A stretch of 64,000 nucleotides of DNA, taken from Paraphysoderma sedebokerense (taxonomy: Eukaryota > Blastocladiomycota > Physodermatomycetes > Physodermatales > Physodermataceae). The number at the start of each line of letters is the position of its first letter. The stretch's first letter is position 1. The notes beneath the pieces are model-generated. The model was not told the DNA's origin and did no database searches. It saw only the letters and a list, made by a program, of their open reading frames with translations. Where the stretch lies: positions 349,910 to 413,909 of the forward strand of contig JAHLJZ010000017.1 of assembly GCA_025602915.1 (NCBI GenBank), in the 5' to 3' direction. Below, in pieces: positions 1 to 13,268 of this stretch. The position numbers and the translations under genes were made by a program.

Positions 1-478
1 CGCGGCAGTGGTCAATGATTTGGTTTTCTAACTTGGTGAATTATTTCTTATAATTGTACACATCTTTTGCCCCCGTCGTTTTTTTATATATTCAGTTCTT
101 CGCTACTTGGTGTGGTCCTTGTAAAATGATCTCCCCTAAATTCGAAGGATTCTCAAACCAATACACCAACGCTGTCTTCTTGAAAGTTGATGTCGATGAT
201 TTACCTGTGAGTTTATTATATTATTATCTCCTGTTCTGAATCTCTCTTTTATGTCGTTTCTTTCGGATTGTGGAAGTTTGATTTCTCAATCTACGCATCC
301 TGTGAGTGAACATCGTATTAACAACCTCGATACTATTGTCGTACAGGACGTCGCCCAAAGTTGCGAAATTAGAGCTATGCCTACCTTCAAAATCTTCAAA
401 GACGGCAAACAAATTGACGAAATTGTTGGTGCCAACCCTTCCGCCTTGGAATCAAAAATTGCCAGCCATGCCCGTTAA
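1..478 (+). CDS. thioredoxin, 5' part outside window
   Basis: Small cytosolic disulfide reductase of the thioredoxin family. The redox motif WCGPC lies at 108-122 in the context [10 protein letters not shown], followed by KVDVDDLP and the cis-proline stretch [13 protein letters not shown] near the C-terminus; stop at 476-478. Three exons are visible: a fragment ending about 22, then 96-206 and 347-478, joined by introns with GT..AG ends. The last two join in frame as [18 protein letters not shown]. The first exon fragment (VVND.) is short, and its boundary is inferred only from frame. The start codon lies upstream of the window. The fold and motif are unambiguous; which thioredoxin paralogue this is cannot be told. 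Confidence 0.9.
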
Positions 479-1108
479 ATGTGTTGTGTCTTATTAACCC
501 ACAATTGTGCACGGAAAAAAGAACCATTCTTGCGGATGTACATTTTTTGATTAGATCAGATTAGTCATTAACACATTACTGGCGATATTGTTCATTAGAT
601 ATTGAATAATAAAGTTCAGTTTCTTTGGATTGAAATCTCTTAATTGTAAGAACAATATAAATTTTTACTGCTGAGATGTCCATATCTACATTAATACCAT
701 CCGGCTAAAGTTGTGGCAATGATGTTGTAAATCGTGACAACAATATCAAATCTACAGTTAACTTGGCTCGTGCTTGCAATTTCGGCGTCACAACTCTGAT
801 CGGCTATATCCTTTCTCCTTAAAGGGAATGATTTGTACAGCCCGATCTATTCTCCCTCTCAGTCTCCGTCCCCACCGTAATTACAGTCCAGTATCCTCCT
901 TTAAATCCATACGGCAATTAAGTCATTCAGTTGTCGCAGGTTAGTTTTCATTCCGACAAAGTCCTCTGGAGTCTGGAGTCACCTTAGTGCTTTGCAATTT
1001 CCAAGATATAAAATAACATTATGAAAGCTAATTCCGTATTTACTATTTTTCATAAACAAATATCTATTCCGCCGCTTGGTTATTCTCCGGAACGACTTGA
1101 GCACAGCT
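479..1108. other. intergenic, nothing recognised
   Basis: Non-coding stretch of about 630 bases between the thioredoxin stop and the glyoxalase II start. It contains an AATAAA-like element near 607 that could serve thioredoxin polyadenylation. An ATG at 1021 is out of frame with the glyoxalase start and was not used. Confidence 0.5.
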
Positions 1109-2594
1109 ATGAAAGTGATCCCTGTTCCGCAATTAGAAGATAACTACGCCTACTTACTCGTTGACGAAAAGAGCGGACATGGTTCGTATTATCATGGTTT
1201 ATTAGATGTTCGGAAGATAGAGGAAGAGGAAGAGTGGTAATTAGAGTCGTCAGTGAATTCATAAATGCACGGCAATTGGGCCGAGACGATGTTCGATTTG
1301 ACGGTTATTTTATCCATTGACGCCAATCAATGATACAGATTGACCATTTTTCTTATCTTATGTTTGCGATTTTGCTTGCCGCTATATTGTATCGCTCTAT
1401 GTTACATGTTCTCCTAATACACAGCCGCGGCCGTCGATCCTGTTCAGCCAGAAAAAGTGTTACAAGCAGCTTCCAAAAATGGGGTGGATGTCAAGATGAC
1501 ATTGGTTCGTTTCTTAGACTTTAAATATTACTAATAGAACCTTTATTATCAGTATTTTGTTCGAATCTTGTTTTCTTATGTTAACACCTTATCCGCCTTC
1601 GTATAATTTCGGATTTCCTTAGATCACTCATCATCATTGGGATCATGCTGGTGGTACTGAACAATTGAAATCAATGAGACCCGATATTCCCATTATCAGT
1701 GGCGATGAGAGAGTGAAGGGTTTTGACAAACTGGTTAAACATGGTGATAAATTGGAGGTCTGTGTAGTTTGGCTTGATTGCCACGATGTAGTGGTTCCTC
1801 CCGACGCATCCGCATATTTAAATTCGCTTATGGTTTCAATAGTTCGGATCTTTTGATATTGATTGCCTCCACACTCCTTGTCATACGATGGGCTCAATTA
1901 GTTACTACTGTACAGAGGACAACGAGAAACTCGTATTCACTGGCGACACTTTATTCATTGGTATGTCATTGTTGGGCTTCTTTAGGGTGTCAGTTCAAGG
2001 AGGCGAAACTCATCTTTCAAATTGAACAGCCGGATGCGGTAGATTTTTCGAAGGAAAACCAGAGGATATGTATAATTCCTTATGTAGTGTTTTAGGAAAG
2101 TTGCCAGGCGAAACTAAAGTTTACTGTGGACATGAATATACAAAATCCAATTTGAAGGTATGTAGTTTCTCATTCAAAACTCATTTCAGATCACTTAGTT
2201 ACGTTTGTGGAGGACCGAATGGCAATAACTCACACTAAGTATCTCCCATTATTCGGAACTAAAAACGGATAGTTTGCAGCCCATGTTGAACCCAACAACG
2301 CTGATATACTTGATAAAATAAAATGGTGTGAAAGTCATCCCGTCACAATACCTAGTACTATTGGTGAACAATGGAAAATCAATCCGTTCATGCGAGTTGG
2401 GTAAGTAATAACGTGTCCCATTTGCTTCTTTCATTCATTGACTCATACACTTGACTTTTCTGACAACCTCTACCTTTTTGAATTTTATCAGAGAATTGAG
2501 TGTGAAGTCTTTTCTAAAGTTGTCGGAACAAGATAAAGAAGATCCCGTGAAAGTGATGGGAGAGTTAAGAAGGATGAAAGATCATTTCCGATGA
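1109..2594 (+). CDS. GLO2: hydroxyacylglutathione hydrolase (glyoxalase II)
   Basis: Hydrolyses S-D-lactoylglutathione to lactate and glutathione, the second step of methylglyoxal detoxification; metallo-beta-lactamase fold. The N-terminus [17 protein letters not shown] is typical of the family. The metal-binding motif [10 protein letters not shown] starts exon 3, and [16 protein letters not shown] and [14 protein letters not shown] supply further ligands and the substrate region. Seven exons: 1109-1181, 1425-1504, 1623-1757, 1843-1960, 2030-2157, 2273-2400, 2492-2594. Together they give 765 nt, an exact frame of 254 residues, the usual length for cytosolic enzymes. No mitochondrial presequence precedes the chosen ATG, so a cytosolic location is inferred. 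All catalytic ligands appear intact. Confidence 0.95.
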
Positions 2595-2863
2595 CAACAC
2601 TCTTCGAAATTGTAGCTCGAGTCAGTTATAGCAAAACGATGTATCTGCGTATAAACATAGTGTAATTCTACCATGTAACTTTTGTATGATATAGTTCAAC
2701 ATGTATATCAATTGCAGCTGTGTATTTTTCCTGGAATCATAATAGTGACTTTCAGATCGTCAGATTTTCATACGCGTCCAACCAGCATGACTTTTGCTAC
2801 AATTTCTTGACACTATAAAGACGAAATTTGCAATTCTGAAATCTAATTATTCAGTCTATCTAA

Positions 2864-4877
2864 ATGGTAAGCATACATTTTATGTTAACTGATTTTTCTG
2901 AAAGCGTTATCTAAAGATGATTATGTTTAAACATCGTCGCCCCACATCATCGTTGCATACATTACATTCGATCAATCGTGGTCGTTGATTTCGTTATTCC
3001 GAATATTTTGTTCCTCCTCCCATATATATTCTCATTCATATTAAAAGTCCGCTTCATCCAAAAAGTCATCGGGAAAAAGGCCATCCAAACCAAACTCCGC
3101 ATCACGATCGGCTGTTGATGTAGCATCTAAATCAGAGGGCAACAACGTAGACATGAATGCAGAATTGGAAAAATTGAAGAACGAGTTAAAAGTTGAAAGG
3201 GAGGAAAGAAATTATTTTATGCTGGAGAGGGTATTGTGCTGCTCTGTTTTTTTCAGTACACCCATTCATGCAGACTGATACAACTTCTATTATCTATGAT
3301 TCGTTAGGATAAAATTCGAACATTTTGGGAGGTCACAAAGAAAGAATTACAAGAAATTAAAGCTACTTTATTAGACAAAGACAGAGAAATAGAGGAACAG
3401 GAAGAAAAACATCAAGTCGAAATCAAGGTGGATATTTCGACTATACAGGGAACGATTCTCTTGGATTTACTAAATCAGCGGTCGTTTAAATAGATATACA
3501 AACAAAAAGTCAAACATCTATTATACGAGTACCAGAATAATGTCGCACACATTCAAGCTGATCACCAACAAGCACTCGAACTCGAATCTGAAGACAACCA
3601 AACTCGCGAGACTCAACTCAAAACAGACAAAAGAGGGTTAAAACTCGAGCTAAAAGAACTTGAATTGTCACATGAAGATATAATTCGCAATATTAAGTAC
3701 AAGCATGATCAGGAAATAACTAAATTGAGAACTGACTTTGAGAGGAGAGCAAAGGAGTTATTTGTGAAGTACGAAAGGAAGTCAAAATCGATAAGGGACG
3801 ATTTAGAGCTACGTAGGAAAAACGAGATTCATGAAATTGAAGAACGAAAGAATGGGCAGATCAATGCCTTGATGAAAAATCATGAAAAGGCTTTCGCTGA
3901 AATCAAGAATTATTATAATGATATCACTCTAAATAATTTGGCCTTAATCAACTCATTAAAGGTAAGGGATCTCGCAATGTTTATTAACGGCATTAGTAGG
4001 ACTCTTTATATGTCCCATACCGTAACTCTTCACTGTTCATTTTAGGAACAAGTCGAGGAAACAAAGAAGAAAGAGGAACGAAATGAGAAACTTATGGCCG
4101 AAATTACCGCTGAAAACAGACGATTGTCAGAGCCTTTACAAGCGGCATTAGCTGAAGGAGAAAATCTACGACGACAACTTTCGAATTACGAGAAAGACAA
4201 AATGAGTTTACACAATTGCAAGGCTAGGCTAAAAGTTCTGGAAGATGCGCATAAAAGTTTGTCGTGGGAGCATGAAGTCTTGGAACAACGCTTTCAGCAG
4301 GTTCAAAAGGAACGGGATGAATTGTACGAGCAATTCGTGGGAAGGATTGTACAGGTTCAGCAAAAGACAGGATTTAAGAACATGGTGAATGTCTTTTTGA
4401 TCTATTGCATTCCATCGTTTCACGCTTTTGAGAATCTGAAGCTATCTGGAATGATTGAGTGTTGTACACTAACGATTTACGTTTCATATTCATTTCTTAG
4501 GTGCTGGAGAAGAAACTGGGAGCTCTCAAGGAATCACTTGAACGGAAAGAACTTCAAATCAACGAAATCGTATCAGCCACGAACTTGGATCCAAATATGA
4601 CAGCGAATATTACAAAACGTTTGGACGAAGAATTAGAATCGAAGAATCGTCAAATCAAAGAGTTGCAGTACGAACTAGCTAAAGTGACCAAGGTTGGCTC
4701 TTCTTACCCGTTATGCTATTCAATTTACATGCATTGCTTATCAACTCCTCGATCTAGTATTCAAATGATATAATAAGGACATACCAAGCAAAATTGACCG
4801 AAAATTCAATTCCAACCGATGATTTTGGATTAAAATCTATGAAACTACCAAATCCACCTTTGCCGACTTTGACTTAG
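2864..4877 (+). CDS. DRC4: dynein regulatory complex subunit 4 (GAS8/DRC4)
   Basis: DRC4/GAS8 is a core coiled-coil subunit of the nexin-dynein regulatory complex, which links outer doublets of motile axonemes. The GAS8 signature is clear at about 3870-4060: [18 protein letters not shown], then [10 protein letters not shown] joined across an intron to [10 protein letters not shown]. Almost the whole protein is predicted coiled coil (long Glu/Lys/Arg heptads), with a short basic Ser/Lys N-terminus. The first exon is only the ATG at 2864-2866, followed by a 181-nt intron (GTAAGC..AAAAG). The last exon starts at 4758 ([13 protein letters not shown], matching the family's AHND.LRTYEAKL block) and stops at 4877. 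About 500 residues, close to animal and algal DRC4. Its presence implies a flagellated stage now or in recent ancestry. Confidence 0.9.
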
Positions 4878-5100
4878 ACATCGATACACTAGAATTAAAT
4901 TATTAGCTGTAGACATCAATCTTCTGTGTAGGAATGAATCAAATGTTTGTTTATTAGTATCTCTAGTTTTGTTGAAGTGATGGAAGGAATAAAATCGCGA
5001 CCACCGAAATGTGGCTTCATATCCAATATTTCGCCACCGTTGGAGTTTACAACAGACGGAACTTTTATAGCACACATACTATACCTTAGAATCCTATGAT

Positions 5101-6317
<1,217 letters not shown>

Positions 6318-6744
6318 TTGTTAATACTGTAGAGAGTAGCTTAACTAGCCCATCACGAAATTCTACTTGTTGAAGGTTGAAAGTTCTGCGATTTCCAGAA
6401 GGGATCTGTATTTAAAACTTCAGTTTGTGTATATCGGCTGTTGTAAAAGACCAATCTAGTCATCTTTTTCGTGAAATTAAATGGTGTTCTCTTGACAAAT
6501 ATGGTACATAAAGTAACTGGTAGACGGATACCATCGGTAATTCCGTAATTCTACCGAATACAAGTGTATGAAAGTGTAATAAAAGTTCTAAATGTATAAT
6601 ACAGCACATTGGGATTTCTCATATCTTCTATTATCTTTGCTTCCTGTGTGGGGAATGTGCGAGCCATTCTTCGTATACTTCATTGACGGCTGAATTCTAA
6701 ATGTACAGTAGCCGTCAACCCCTCGCACCCTCCATCTTCTTTTG
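6318..6744. other. convergent 3' intergenic region
   Basis: About 430 AT-rich bases between the convergent ends of the Siw14-like and Cdc7 genes. It holds possible polyadenylation signals (AATAAA at about 6578) but no coding potential that I can support. Confidence 0.5.
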
Positions 6745-9178
6745 CTAATCTTCTCGCAACCAATCACTTTGGAGCGCCTCCTCTGCCGTAATTCGTTGCG
6801 TCGGATTTAGAGTCAAACATCTATCCAACAATTCTACCGCCTGCTTCGGTACTTGAAAGTACTCGTCAACATTTAGGTTATAAATCAACGTAGACCATGA
6901 TATGCCGTTCGCGGAAACTGTTGGTACCGACATTTCGAGATGTCGGCCTTTATATAATGCGATACGGAGCGTTTATGTTAGTATGGCGTCAATCTATAGT
7001 TCAATAGAAGGAATGAGTATACCTAAGGCGGTTGCGCATTCTTTCATCCTATTTTCACCAAATATAATCGCCAATTCACAGAATGCCTCTGTGTCGCTAT
7101 TAGACTGAAAGAACGGGAACCTCCGTGTTAAGAAGCACAACAATATCACTCCCACAGACCAAATGTCGACCGCTATGAATGCAAAAGAAAATGATTGTCA
7201 TGATTGGATTCATTGAATGCCAACCCTCAGCAAGCGAAAACATTACCTGTTGTCTGATCTTTCACTTTCATCAGCACTTCAGGTGCGCGAAATCCACGAG
7301 TTCCCGCCCGATTCGCTTTTATCGAAGGCCTGAAATTAATAGTGGATTGTTCGATTCGGATTAATTCAGACATCAATATCAGATTTTTCAGCTATACCAT
7401 ACCTAATATCCTTCTTCAAGTATCCTGGTTTGCCGTATCTCAATTCAATGATATTAGGCTTGCTCGGAACGTCAGACGAGGTGGAGATTTCTGCATCGGA
7501 AGTTGAAGTTGGTACTGGCTGACGAGGATTTGGACGAGTAGCAGCTTTGTGACGCAACGTTCCTTGTGCCAACCTTGCTGCGAAAGACCTCTGAGTGAGC
7601 GATGTAACCGATCGGGATGTAATGGTCGACCTGTTTACGGATACTTGCTGGTATGATTTTGACTTTTCACTGTATTGAATAATAGTGGAAGTTGTTCGTT
7701 CTGTACTTGAATGTTCCTTTTGTTTCTGCAGACAATATCAGTTCAGTAACGGCGAATCGTAAAGGCAAGATTGCTTAACAAACCTGAGCTAACCCAAAAT
7801 CAGCCAATACACCATGACGTGCCTTAGGATTATATAGGAAATTAGCAGGCTTTATATCACGATGTAGTATTTTATGACTATGTATATGGACGAGTGCATT
7901 GAATAATGATCGAAAATAGTATTTCATTTCGTAAAAGGGCATTTTGAGGTAGTAGTCCTGCGATATAATACAGATTAGACTACCATTTCGATGTTCTGCA
8001 ATATTTCTTTTACTTACTCGAAATTCCATGTGCTCAAAGTATGGCATCACCAGACAAAATTGATCGTCCTTCCGGTGAACTGTGATGAGAGATACAATGT
8101 TGGGATGCGCTCTAAGAGGCATGTACGTATCAGTATTCCATGATTACTTCATTGAAGACTTTCGACATACCCTAATTCTGAAAGCAGCTGAATCTCCCCG
8201 ATGATCCTTTTCTCTCCGCTCTGTTGAAATATTCTCTTTAATGCGACATGTCTTGTCGCGGTTGAGTCTTCTGATGCTGTCCGCTTCCTTTTCCTTCCAA
8301 CGACTACATTCTCGGTTCCCTTGGTAGTTTCACCAACAGTATCTCTCTGTGTTTCGATTTTCCTGAATTTGTCGGTGATTTTTATAAGTTCAGACCAACT
8401 ACTATTATCGAATAGGTGATGGCGCAAATCTATGGCTTTATAAACTGCACTGAATGTACCTGTGTATTGAACGAAACAAGTATTTTGTTATCGCATGTAG
8501 AATAAGCGTCAAGTGACGAAGCATCATCTATCTTAGAGTAATGAATGCAAAGGATGCATCTGCCCTACCTTCGCCGACTTTACACTCGATTTCATAATCC
8601 TCTTCAATCTCAGGCCATTTCTGCAAGAATTGATGAACATCTAATATATTCATATATCCTTTTTTCCTATCTTTTCTATCTTCAACACTCATCAATTCGC
8701 TCTCAGCCAGCAAATCCCATTTATCGACCGCATTCACTTTTGGTTTGAGATGATTGCACGGTGGATTGCTCTGGCTATTTTCTTTATCGTCTAATATGAG
8801 GCTGTCTCGGTACAACGAGTTTTTAGGGGCCAACTTTTCCTTCAATGAATGTTGCAGAACTTTTGGCGGTTTCTGGTTTTGAGAACCGAATGGGGATGAT
8901 GCGAACGGAATCAAGGGTTGCCGTGATCGAGCTTTTCGATCCCCCGCAGAGGGAACAGGGGATACCATATTCAGTCTCTTCTGCTTTGATATATTACCGA
9001 AATTCATACTCTCTCGACGGTGAACTTGCAGTCTCGATGTGAGTTGATTTATCGGTGGGAATGCTATCGGACGGAATCGAAAACAAAAACGCGTTTTGGC
9101 CTTTGAGGAATCCGAGGCGGAATTAATTTCCCAAGAATCTTTGTATAAACGCAGCAAACTGTTTTCGGTTACCAGCAA
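6745..9178 (-). CDS. CDC7: Cdc7-type protein kinase (DDK catalytic subunit)
   Basis: Catalytic subunit of Dbf4-dependent kinase, which phosphorylates MCM helicase to fire replication origins. After a basic, low-complexity N-terminal region comes IEEDYEIECKVGEG, joined across an intron to GTFSAVYKAIDL (P-loop), then HVALKRIF (VAIK lysine), HRDIKPANFL (catalytic loop), DFGLAQ (metal binding), GTRGFRAPEVLMK and VDIWSVGVILL. A long Ser/Thr-rich insert sits between DFG and the APE motif, as is characteristic of Cdc7, and a smaller insert follows DLRHH in the N-lobe. The C-terminal lobe ends LTLNPTQRITAEEALQ. At least seven exons. The first ATG is at 9178; an in-frame ATG at 9007 (MNFGNISK) is an alternative start. 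All catalytic residues are intact. Confidence 0.9.
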
Positions 9179-9534
9179 TTTTGCCGAGCGATCATTAAAA
9201 AAATAAAATCAAATTGTAATTAATCTATTTTTACTTCTATCATGTTGGTTATCATTGACTTCATGACATCAGATGAATGAGACCTATCGGCAGAAGTGAA
9301 TAACAGTGTTAAAGTGAGAAATACTTCTTTACTCTATCTCTGTAGATAACCAATTACACAGTGTATAAGATGACATATTTTCATTCATGACTGGCTATTG
9401 AGGTGGTATCTACGAGCTTACATTTGGATTCAAATTTTCCACTCGGTTTCGAAGACAATTGTCCACGAGCTACCAGCAGCAAACTCCTTTTCTTGTATCA
9501 TTATTAGTTAAAAATTAGATAACCAGTAGACACA
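9179..9534. promoter_or_regulatory. divergent intergenic region, Cdc7 / F-box gene
   Basis: About 350 AT-rich bases between divergent starts, so it should carry both promoters. No specific element is recognised. Confidence 0.4.
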
Positions 9535-11118
9535 ATGTCTAACGCACAAGGGATAACGATGGGCTCATGTAAAATTCATATCCATGATTTGCCAAACGAA
9601 ATCTTATTAGTACTTCCGAAATATGTGCAACCAGAAATTCGTACTAAATTTCTGTTATCCTCCATCTCCGTGTCCAGCCGATTTTTTACCCTGTACGCAC
9701 CCTTGCTTTACAAATGCGTAGAGTTTGATAACTCACGCTCTTATACGACGGAGATAATTGATTTCATGAATACACTGGATAAATCTCTCAATAGTTCACG
9801 CCCATACCATTCATACGTCGAACAGTTATATATGTGGAGCGAATTCGAATATGCTTCCTTTCGAGACGACATCGTCCCACTTCTGCGCACAGTTATGCCA
9901 ACGCTAAATAATCTCTCCGCTCTTACTATACGATGCTGGTTCCCTCATCGTCGCGACATTATAAACAATGAAGTTTCGTCATTACTCACACCGATTTATT
10001 GTGCGGCCGCATTCACTCTTCCCAAATTACAAAAAATTGATATGCATCTGGTAGACCTGGATCATTTCAACACATATATGCAAACGTCATGCAGAGACGA
10101 TACAACATCACATATTAGTAATATGAACTTGTTCGGCTTCTATGGGCCCAAGACATCTACCGGCGGTCTTGGATCGATGCTCGCTCGATTTCCACAATTA
10201 CGGGAGATGAGTTTATTTCATTGCTTCCAATTCAATAGAAACTTAACAAATGATATATGGAAGGATATACTGTCTGCGGAAAATGTAAGGGAGTTGAGAT
10301 TGCATTACCCCAGTTTCGAACATTTTGAGACATCTCCGTTCGCGTTTGGTAAAAACGTGCACAATCGTTCCATAACGACGCTATATCTTCAATGTATAGA
10401 AGGCTGTTCAGACTCAGTCCTGGATTTCATTCTATCTTCCCTTTCAAATCTTTCTCATCTTACTCTTTTCGGTGTGCGACCTCGAAGTGCTGCTGAGCTG
10501 ATCCATTATCCGTCTCTGCTTCGTCAGACATCCAAATTGAAATATTTTCGGTATAGCCGATGTTTAATTAGCAATATTTCCGTCATTTTTGAGGCGTTCA
10601 ATTCAAAGGATTCCGAATTGTCTGAATTATGGCTCCAAAGTCCTGATATTGATGACTCTGTCATCAATGTACTGTGCGGGCATCCCTCACTTGTGACAGT
10701 CAATATCGACGGTTGCAGTATATCGCATGCTGCTCTGATAAATTTTTTAAGATCCACAACATCCATATCGGTTTACTCGACGTCATCAACAAGTTTGGAT
10801 AGCAAATTTCTTGAATCTGTCATTGAGACATGTGCTAATATAAAAATGATAACAATCTCCTGTGAAGTATTGAAATCAGGTTTTCAAAGTCTTTGGGATT
10901 TCTTTAAAGATTATCTGCCCAGAAAAATTGCGCAAAATTCACGAATACCCACTATTACATTATCATTTGACCCGAGATCATTGGTGTACGATGTTGATCA
11001 TCCATGGGAATTTGAACACATAAATCGGGCTTTACAGTTTATTTCAGATTTAAGGAGAAAGGGAATTTTCGAGAACACTGTTAAAATTGACTTTTCTCAG
11101 AGGGAGGAAAGATATTAA
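9535..11118 (+). CDS. F-box/LRR-like protein, intronless
   Basis: 527-residue single-exon protein. The N-terminus IHDLPNEILLVLPKYVQPE followed by FLLSSISVSSRFFTLYAPLLYK has the pattern of a degenerate F-box (LP.EIL...V...R....S.VS..F). The rest consists of irregular leucine-rich repeats, for example LPKLQKIDMHLVDLDHF, FPQLREMSLFHC and LSNLSHLTLFGV. F-box proteins join Skp1-Cullin1 ubiquitin ligases and use LRRs to hold substrates; that role is inferred from architecture. The lack of introns contrasts with neighbouring housekeeping genes and is common for lineage-expanded F-box families. The next gene has the same plan and strand, suggesting tandem expansion, but overall identity is low. Confidence 0.75.
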   Translation: MSNAQGITMGSCKIHIHDLPNEILLVLPKYVQPEIRTKFLLSSISVSSRFFTLYAPLLYKCVEFDNSRSYTTEIIDFMNTLDKSLNSSRPYHSYVEQLYMWSEFEYASFRDDIVPLLRTVMPTLNNLSALTIRCWFPHRRDIINNEVSSLLTPIYCAAAFTLPKLQKIDMHLVDLDHFNTYMQTSCRDDTTSHISNMNLFGFYGPKTSTGGLGSMLARFPQLREMSLFHCFQFNRNLTNDIWKDILSAENVRELRLHYPSFEHFETSPFAFGKNVHNRSITTLYLQCIEGCSDSVLDFILSSLSNLSHLTLFGVRPRSAAELIHYPSLLRQTSKLKYFRYSRCLISNISVIFEAFNSKDSELSELWLQSPDIDDSVINVLCGHPSLVTVNIDGCSISHAALINFLRSTTSISVYSTSSTSLDSKFLESVIETCANIKMITISCEVLKSGFQSLWDFFKDYLPRKIAQNSRIPTITLSFDPRSLVYDVDHPWEFEHINRALQFISDLRRKGIFENTVKIDFSQREERY

Positions 11119-11481
11119 CATTGAATACATTGCTGTAAATATAATGTTTGTCCAGTGATTTTAATCAAATCCTTAGTGTTCTTAAGTTCGGTCAAATTTA
11201 AGCGATAAAAAATTATGCGTTACTAGGTCCGTGGTGGCGTGCGGCCTTCACGCGGACATTTTCCTGCGTCGAGTCTTGAAATGAATCAGTTGTTCATCAT
11301 GTAAACATATTAATATGAAAACTTTCACTTATTAGTCATAATACTCATTGAGTAAGCACTCCATTGGATTTCGTGACGATTAAATACGATACCGACACTA
11401 CAGTTTCTATCGTCCCCAGTTGTTGCAACCGCGTTTGTCCTTCCAAAACCTCTGAAACAGTACAAAGCATTAATTTTAACT
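11119..11481. other. intergenic between two F-box genes
   Basis: 363 bases that must hold the 3' end of the first F-box gene and the promoter of the second. No element recognised. Confidence 0.4.
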
Positions 11482-13032
11482 ATGTCACTATGTGATTTAC
11501 CAGATGAAATTTTAGACGGGATATTCAACTTACTAGAATCTAAATCTCTATACTGCTGTACTTTCCTAAACCGAAAACTACATCAGTTCACCAAACCGCT
11601 TCTTTGGTCGTCGATTCATTCCACAAAACCAAACGATAAAAAAATATTAACCTCCATTCAGGATATACTTCAAAAATATCCCCATTATTCCGACTACGTC
11701 AAAGAATTTTCATATTCTGCTCGAATAAGCAGGTCTCGAGACTCTTATCACGCCGAGGAATTATGTTTCACATCTTTGTTCTTGCCATTCTTGACAGTTC
11801 AAGTCCCTAGTTTTAAGAATCTGCGTTCATTCAGATTAGATATAAAAGTTTCACCCCGTCCATATCATCCAGAAACTGGGACTGCTGTCCCAACTCGCAA
11901 AAGAAATGTAAACTTCGACACACATTCCATTGAAAATTTCTCACTTCAACTTGGCCAAGCATACTCTACCATTCTCCTTCAACTTCCTCGCCTCGAAAGG
12001 GCGGTCTTACCATTACTGCAGTTACATTCATTTGATGCCGTTTTTCAAAATCTAAATCCTGAGGATCACAACATTGCGATCCAAGAGTTGATACTCCCAA
12101 AACTTGATTTCGTTCAACCATTCCCCATGGACCCATTCAATCCAACAAACGGAATTCCGTTTTTGCAATCACTCTTGCGACTATGTACCAGCCTGAAAAA
12201 ACTCGACATCTCATTTCGTTATTTAACCCCATTGCCTCATGAATGTTTTACATCAATACTACTATGTAAAACTTTAACACATCTTGCTTTACGTACATTA
12301 AGTCCTAGTCATATCGTTCCAAACTTGTACTCCAATTCAATCACGACTTTAGAACTTGACGGTATTCATGATTTAGAAGACGGTATATTCGTGTCATTTC
12401 CAAATTTAAAGCATCTTCGATTGAGTTTTAAATGGGGGAATTCATTAAACAGACATTACCCTAATTTATTAATGACCCTGGAAAAGCTAGAATCGTTTGG
12501 ATTGTCTTTTACAAGTAGCAGCCCAGGAAATTCAAATATTCGACACAACGTATCCAATATTGCGAACGCTGTAGCGAAATCAGATATCTTAAAACAAGTT
12601 GCTGTGTCCGGAAGTGGATCGGACGTTGATATATTCCTACAACAATTAAGCGGCCACAAAAGTTTAGAATCAATTGCGATCTCTTCTGCCGGGGTTTCAG
12701 AAGAAAAGCTTGAAAATTTCTTGCTGAAGTCGCCCGTATTATCTCAAACTTTTTTAACCGAGACACACCAGATTGATACATTAATCCTAGAAACCATACT
12801 AGGCATTCCGCGAACACTGACTGTCGGAATCGCTTATTCCAAAACTTTGGCTGAACTGAAAGAGTTGACTACCACGAAAGAAAATCCGTTACTGAATGTA
12901 ATCCTTCTGTATCAGTCACAAGAAGATCTCGAACTGTACAGGTCCTCGCAGCTGCACACGATGTTCACAGCGGTGGGAAAATTGAGCTTCAGAAAAATTG
13001 ATGAGATTGATCCTTTTCATGTTCTGAATTAA
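11482..13032 (+). CDS. F-box/LRR-like protein, intronless
   Basis: 516-residue single-exon protein with a clear F-box at the very N-terminus: MSLCDLPDEILDGIFNLLES then CCTFLNRKLHQFTKPLLW. The remainder is LRR-like (LPRLERAVLPLLQLHSF, LKKLDISFRYL, TLTHLALRTL, FPNLKHLRLSF). It is likely a substrate adaptor of an SCF ubiquitin ligase. It sits 363 bases downstream of another intronless F-box-type gene on the same strand; the pair looks like an old tandem duplication. The target cannot be guessed from sequence. Confidence 0.85.
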   Translation: MSLCDLPDEILDGIFNLLESKSLYCCTFLNRKLHQFTKPLLWSSIHSTKPNDKKILTSIQDILQKYPHYSDYVKEFSYSARISRSRDSYHAEELCFTSLFLPFLTVQVPSFKNLRSFRLDIKVSPRPYHPETGTAVPTRKRNVNFDTHSIENFSLQLGQAYSTILLQLPRLERAVLPLLQLHSFDAVFQNLNPEDHNIAIQELILPKLDFVQPFPMDPFNPTNGIPFLQSLLRLCTSLKKLDISFRYLTPLPHECFTSILLCKTLTHLALRTLSPSHIVPNLYSNSITTLELDGIHDLEDGIFVSFPNLKHLRLSFKWGNSLNRHYPNLLMTLEKLESFGLSFTSSSPGNSNIRHNVSNIANAVAKSDILKQVAVSGSGSDVDIFLQQLSGHKSLESIAISSAGVSEEKLENFLLKSPVLSQTFLTETHQIDTLILETILGIPRTLTVGIAYSKTLAELKELTTTKENPLLNVILLYQSQEDLELYRSSQLHTMFTAVGKLSFRKIDEIDPFHVLN

Positions 13033-13268
13033 ATAAAAACGTCAGCAACAAAGAATTTCATAATGCCCACGCGAATTACATATTGAAAGACATGTGCATA
13101 GCCGTCACCAGAATATCCAGAGAAAGCAGTTTATTAAGTGACATAACTCGAAAAAATCTTATTCTCACTCATGTATTATCTGCGAATACGTTACCTCACA
13201 GAAACACACCAGGTATCATACTACATCGTTTAATATTAATCTATACACAATAATGAACTATAATTACT

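Noticed and set aside
1021-1108. ATG at 1021 as glyoxalase II start with a mitochondrial presequence
   Set aside because: It is out of frame with the family start [10 protein letters not shown], and no splice site to correct this was seen.
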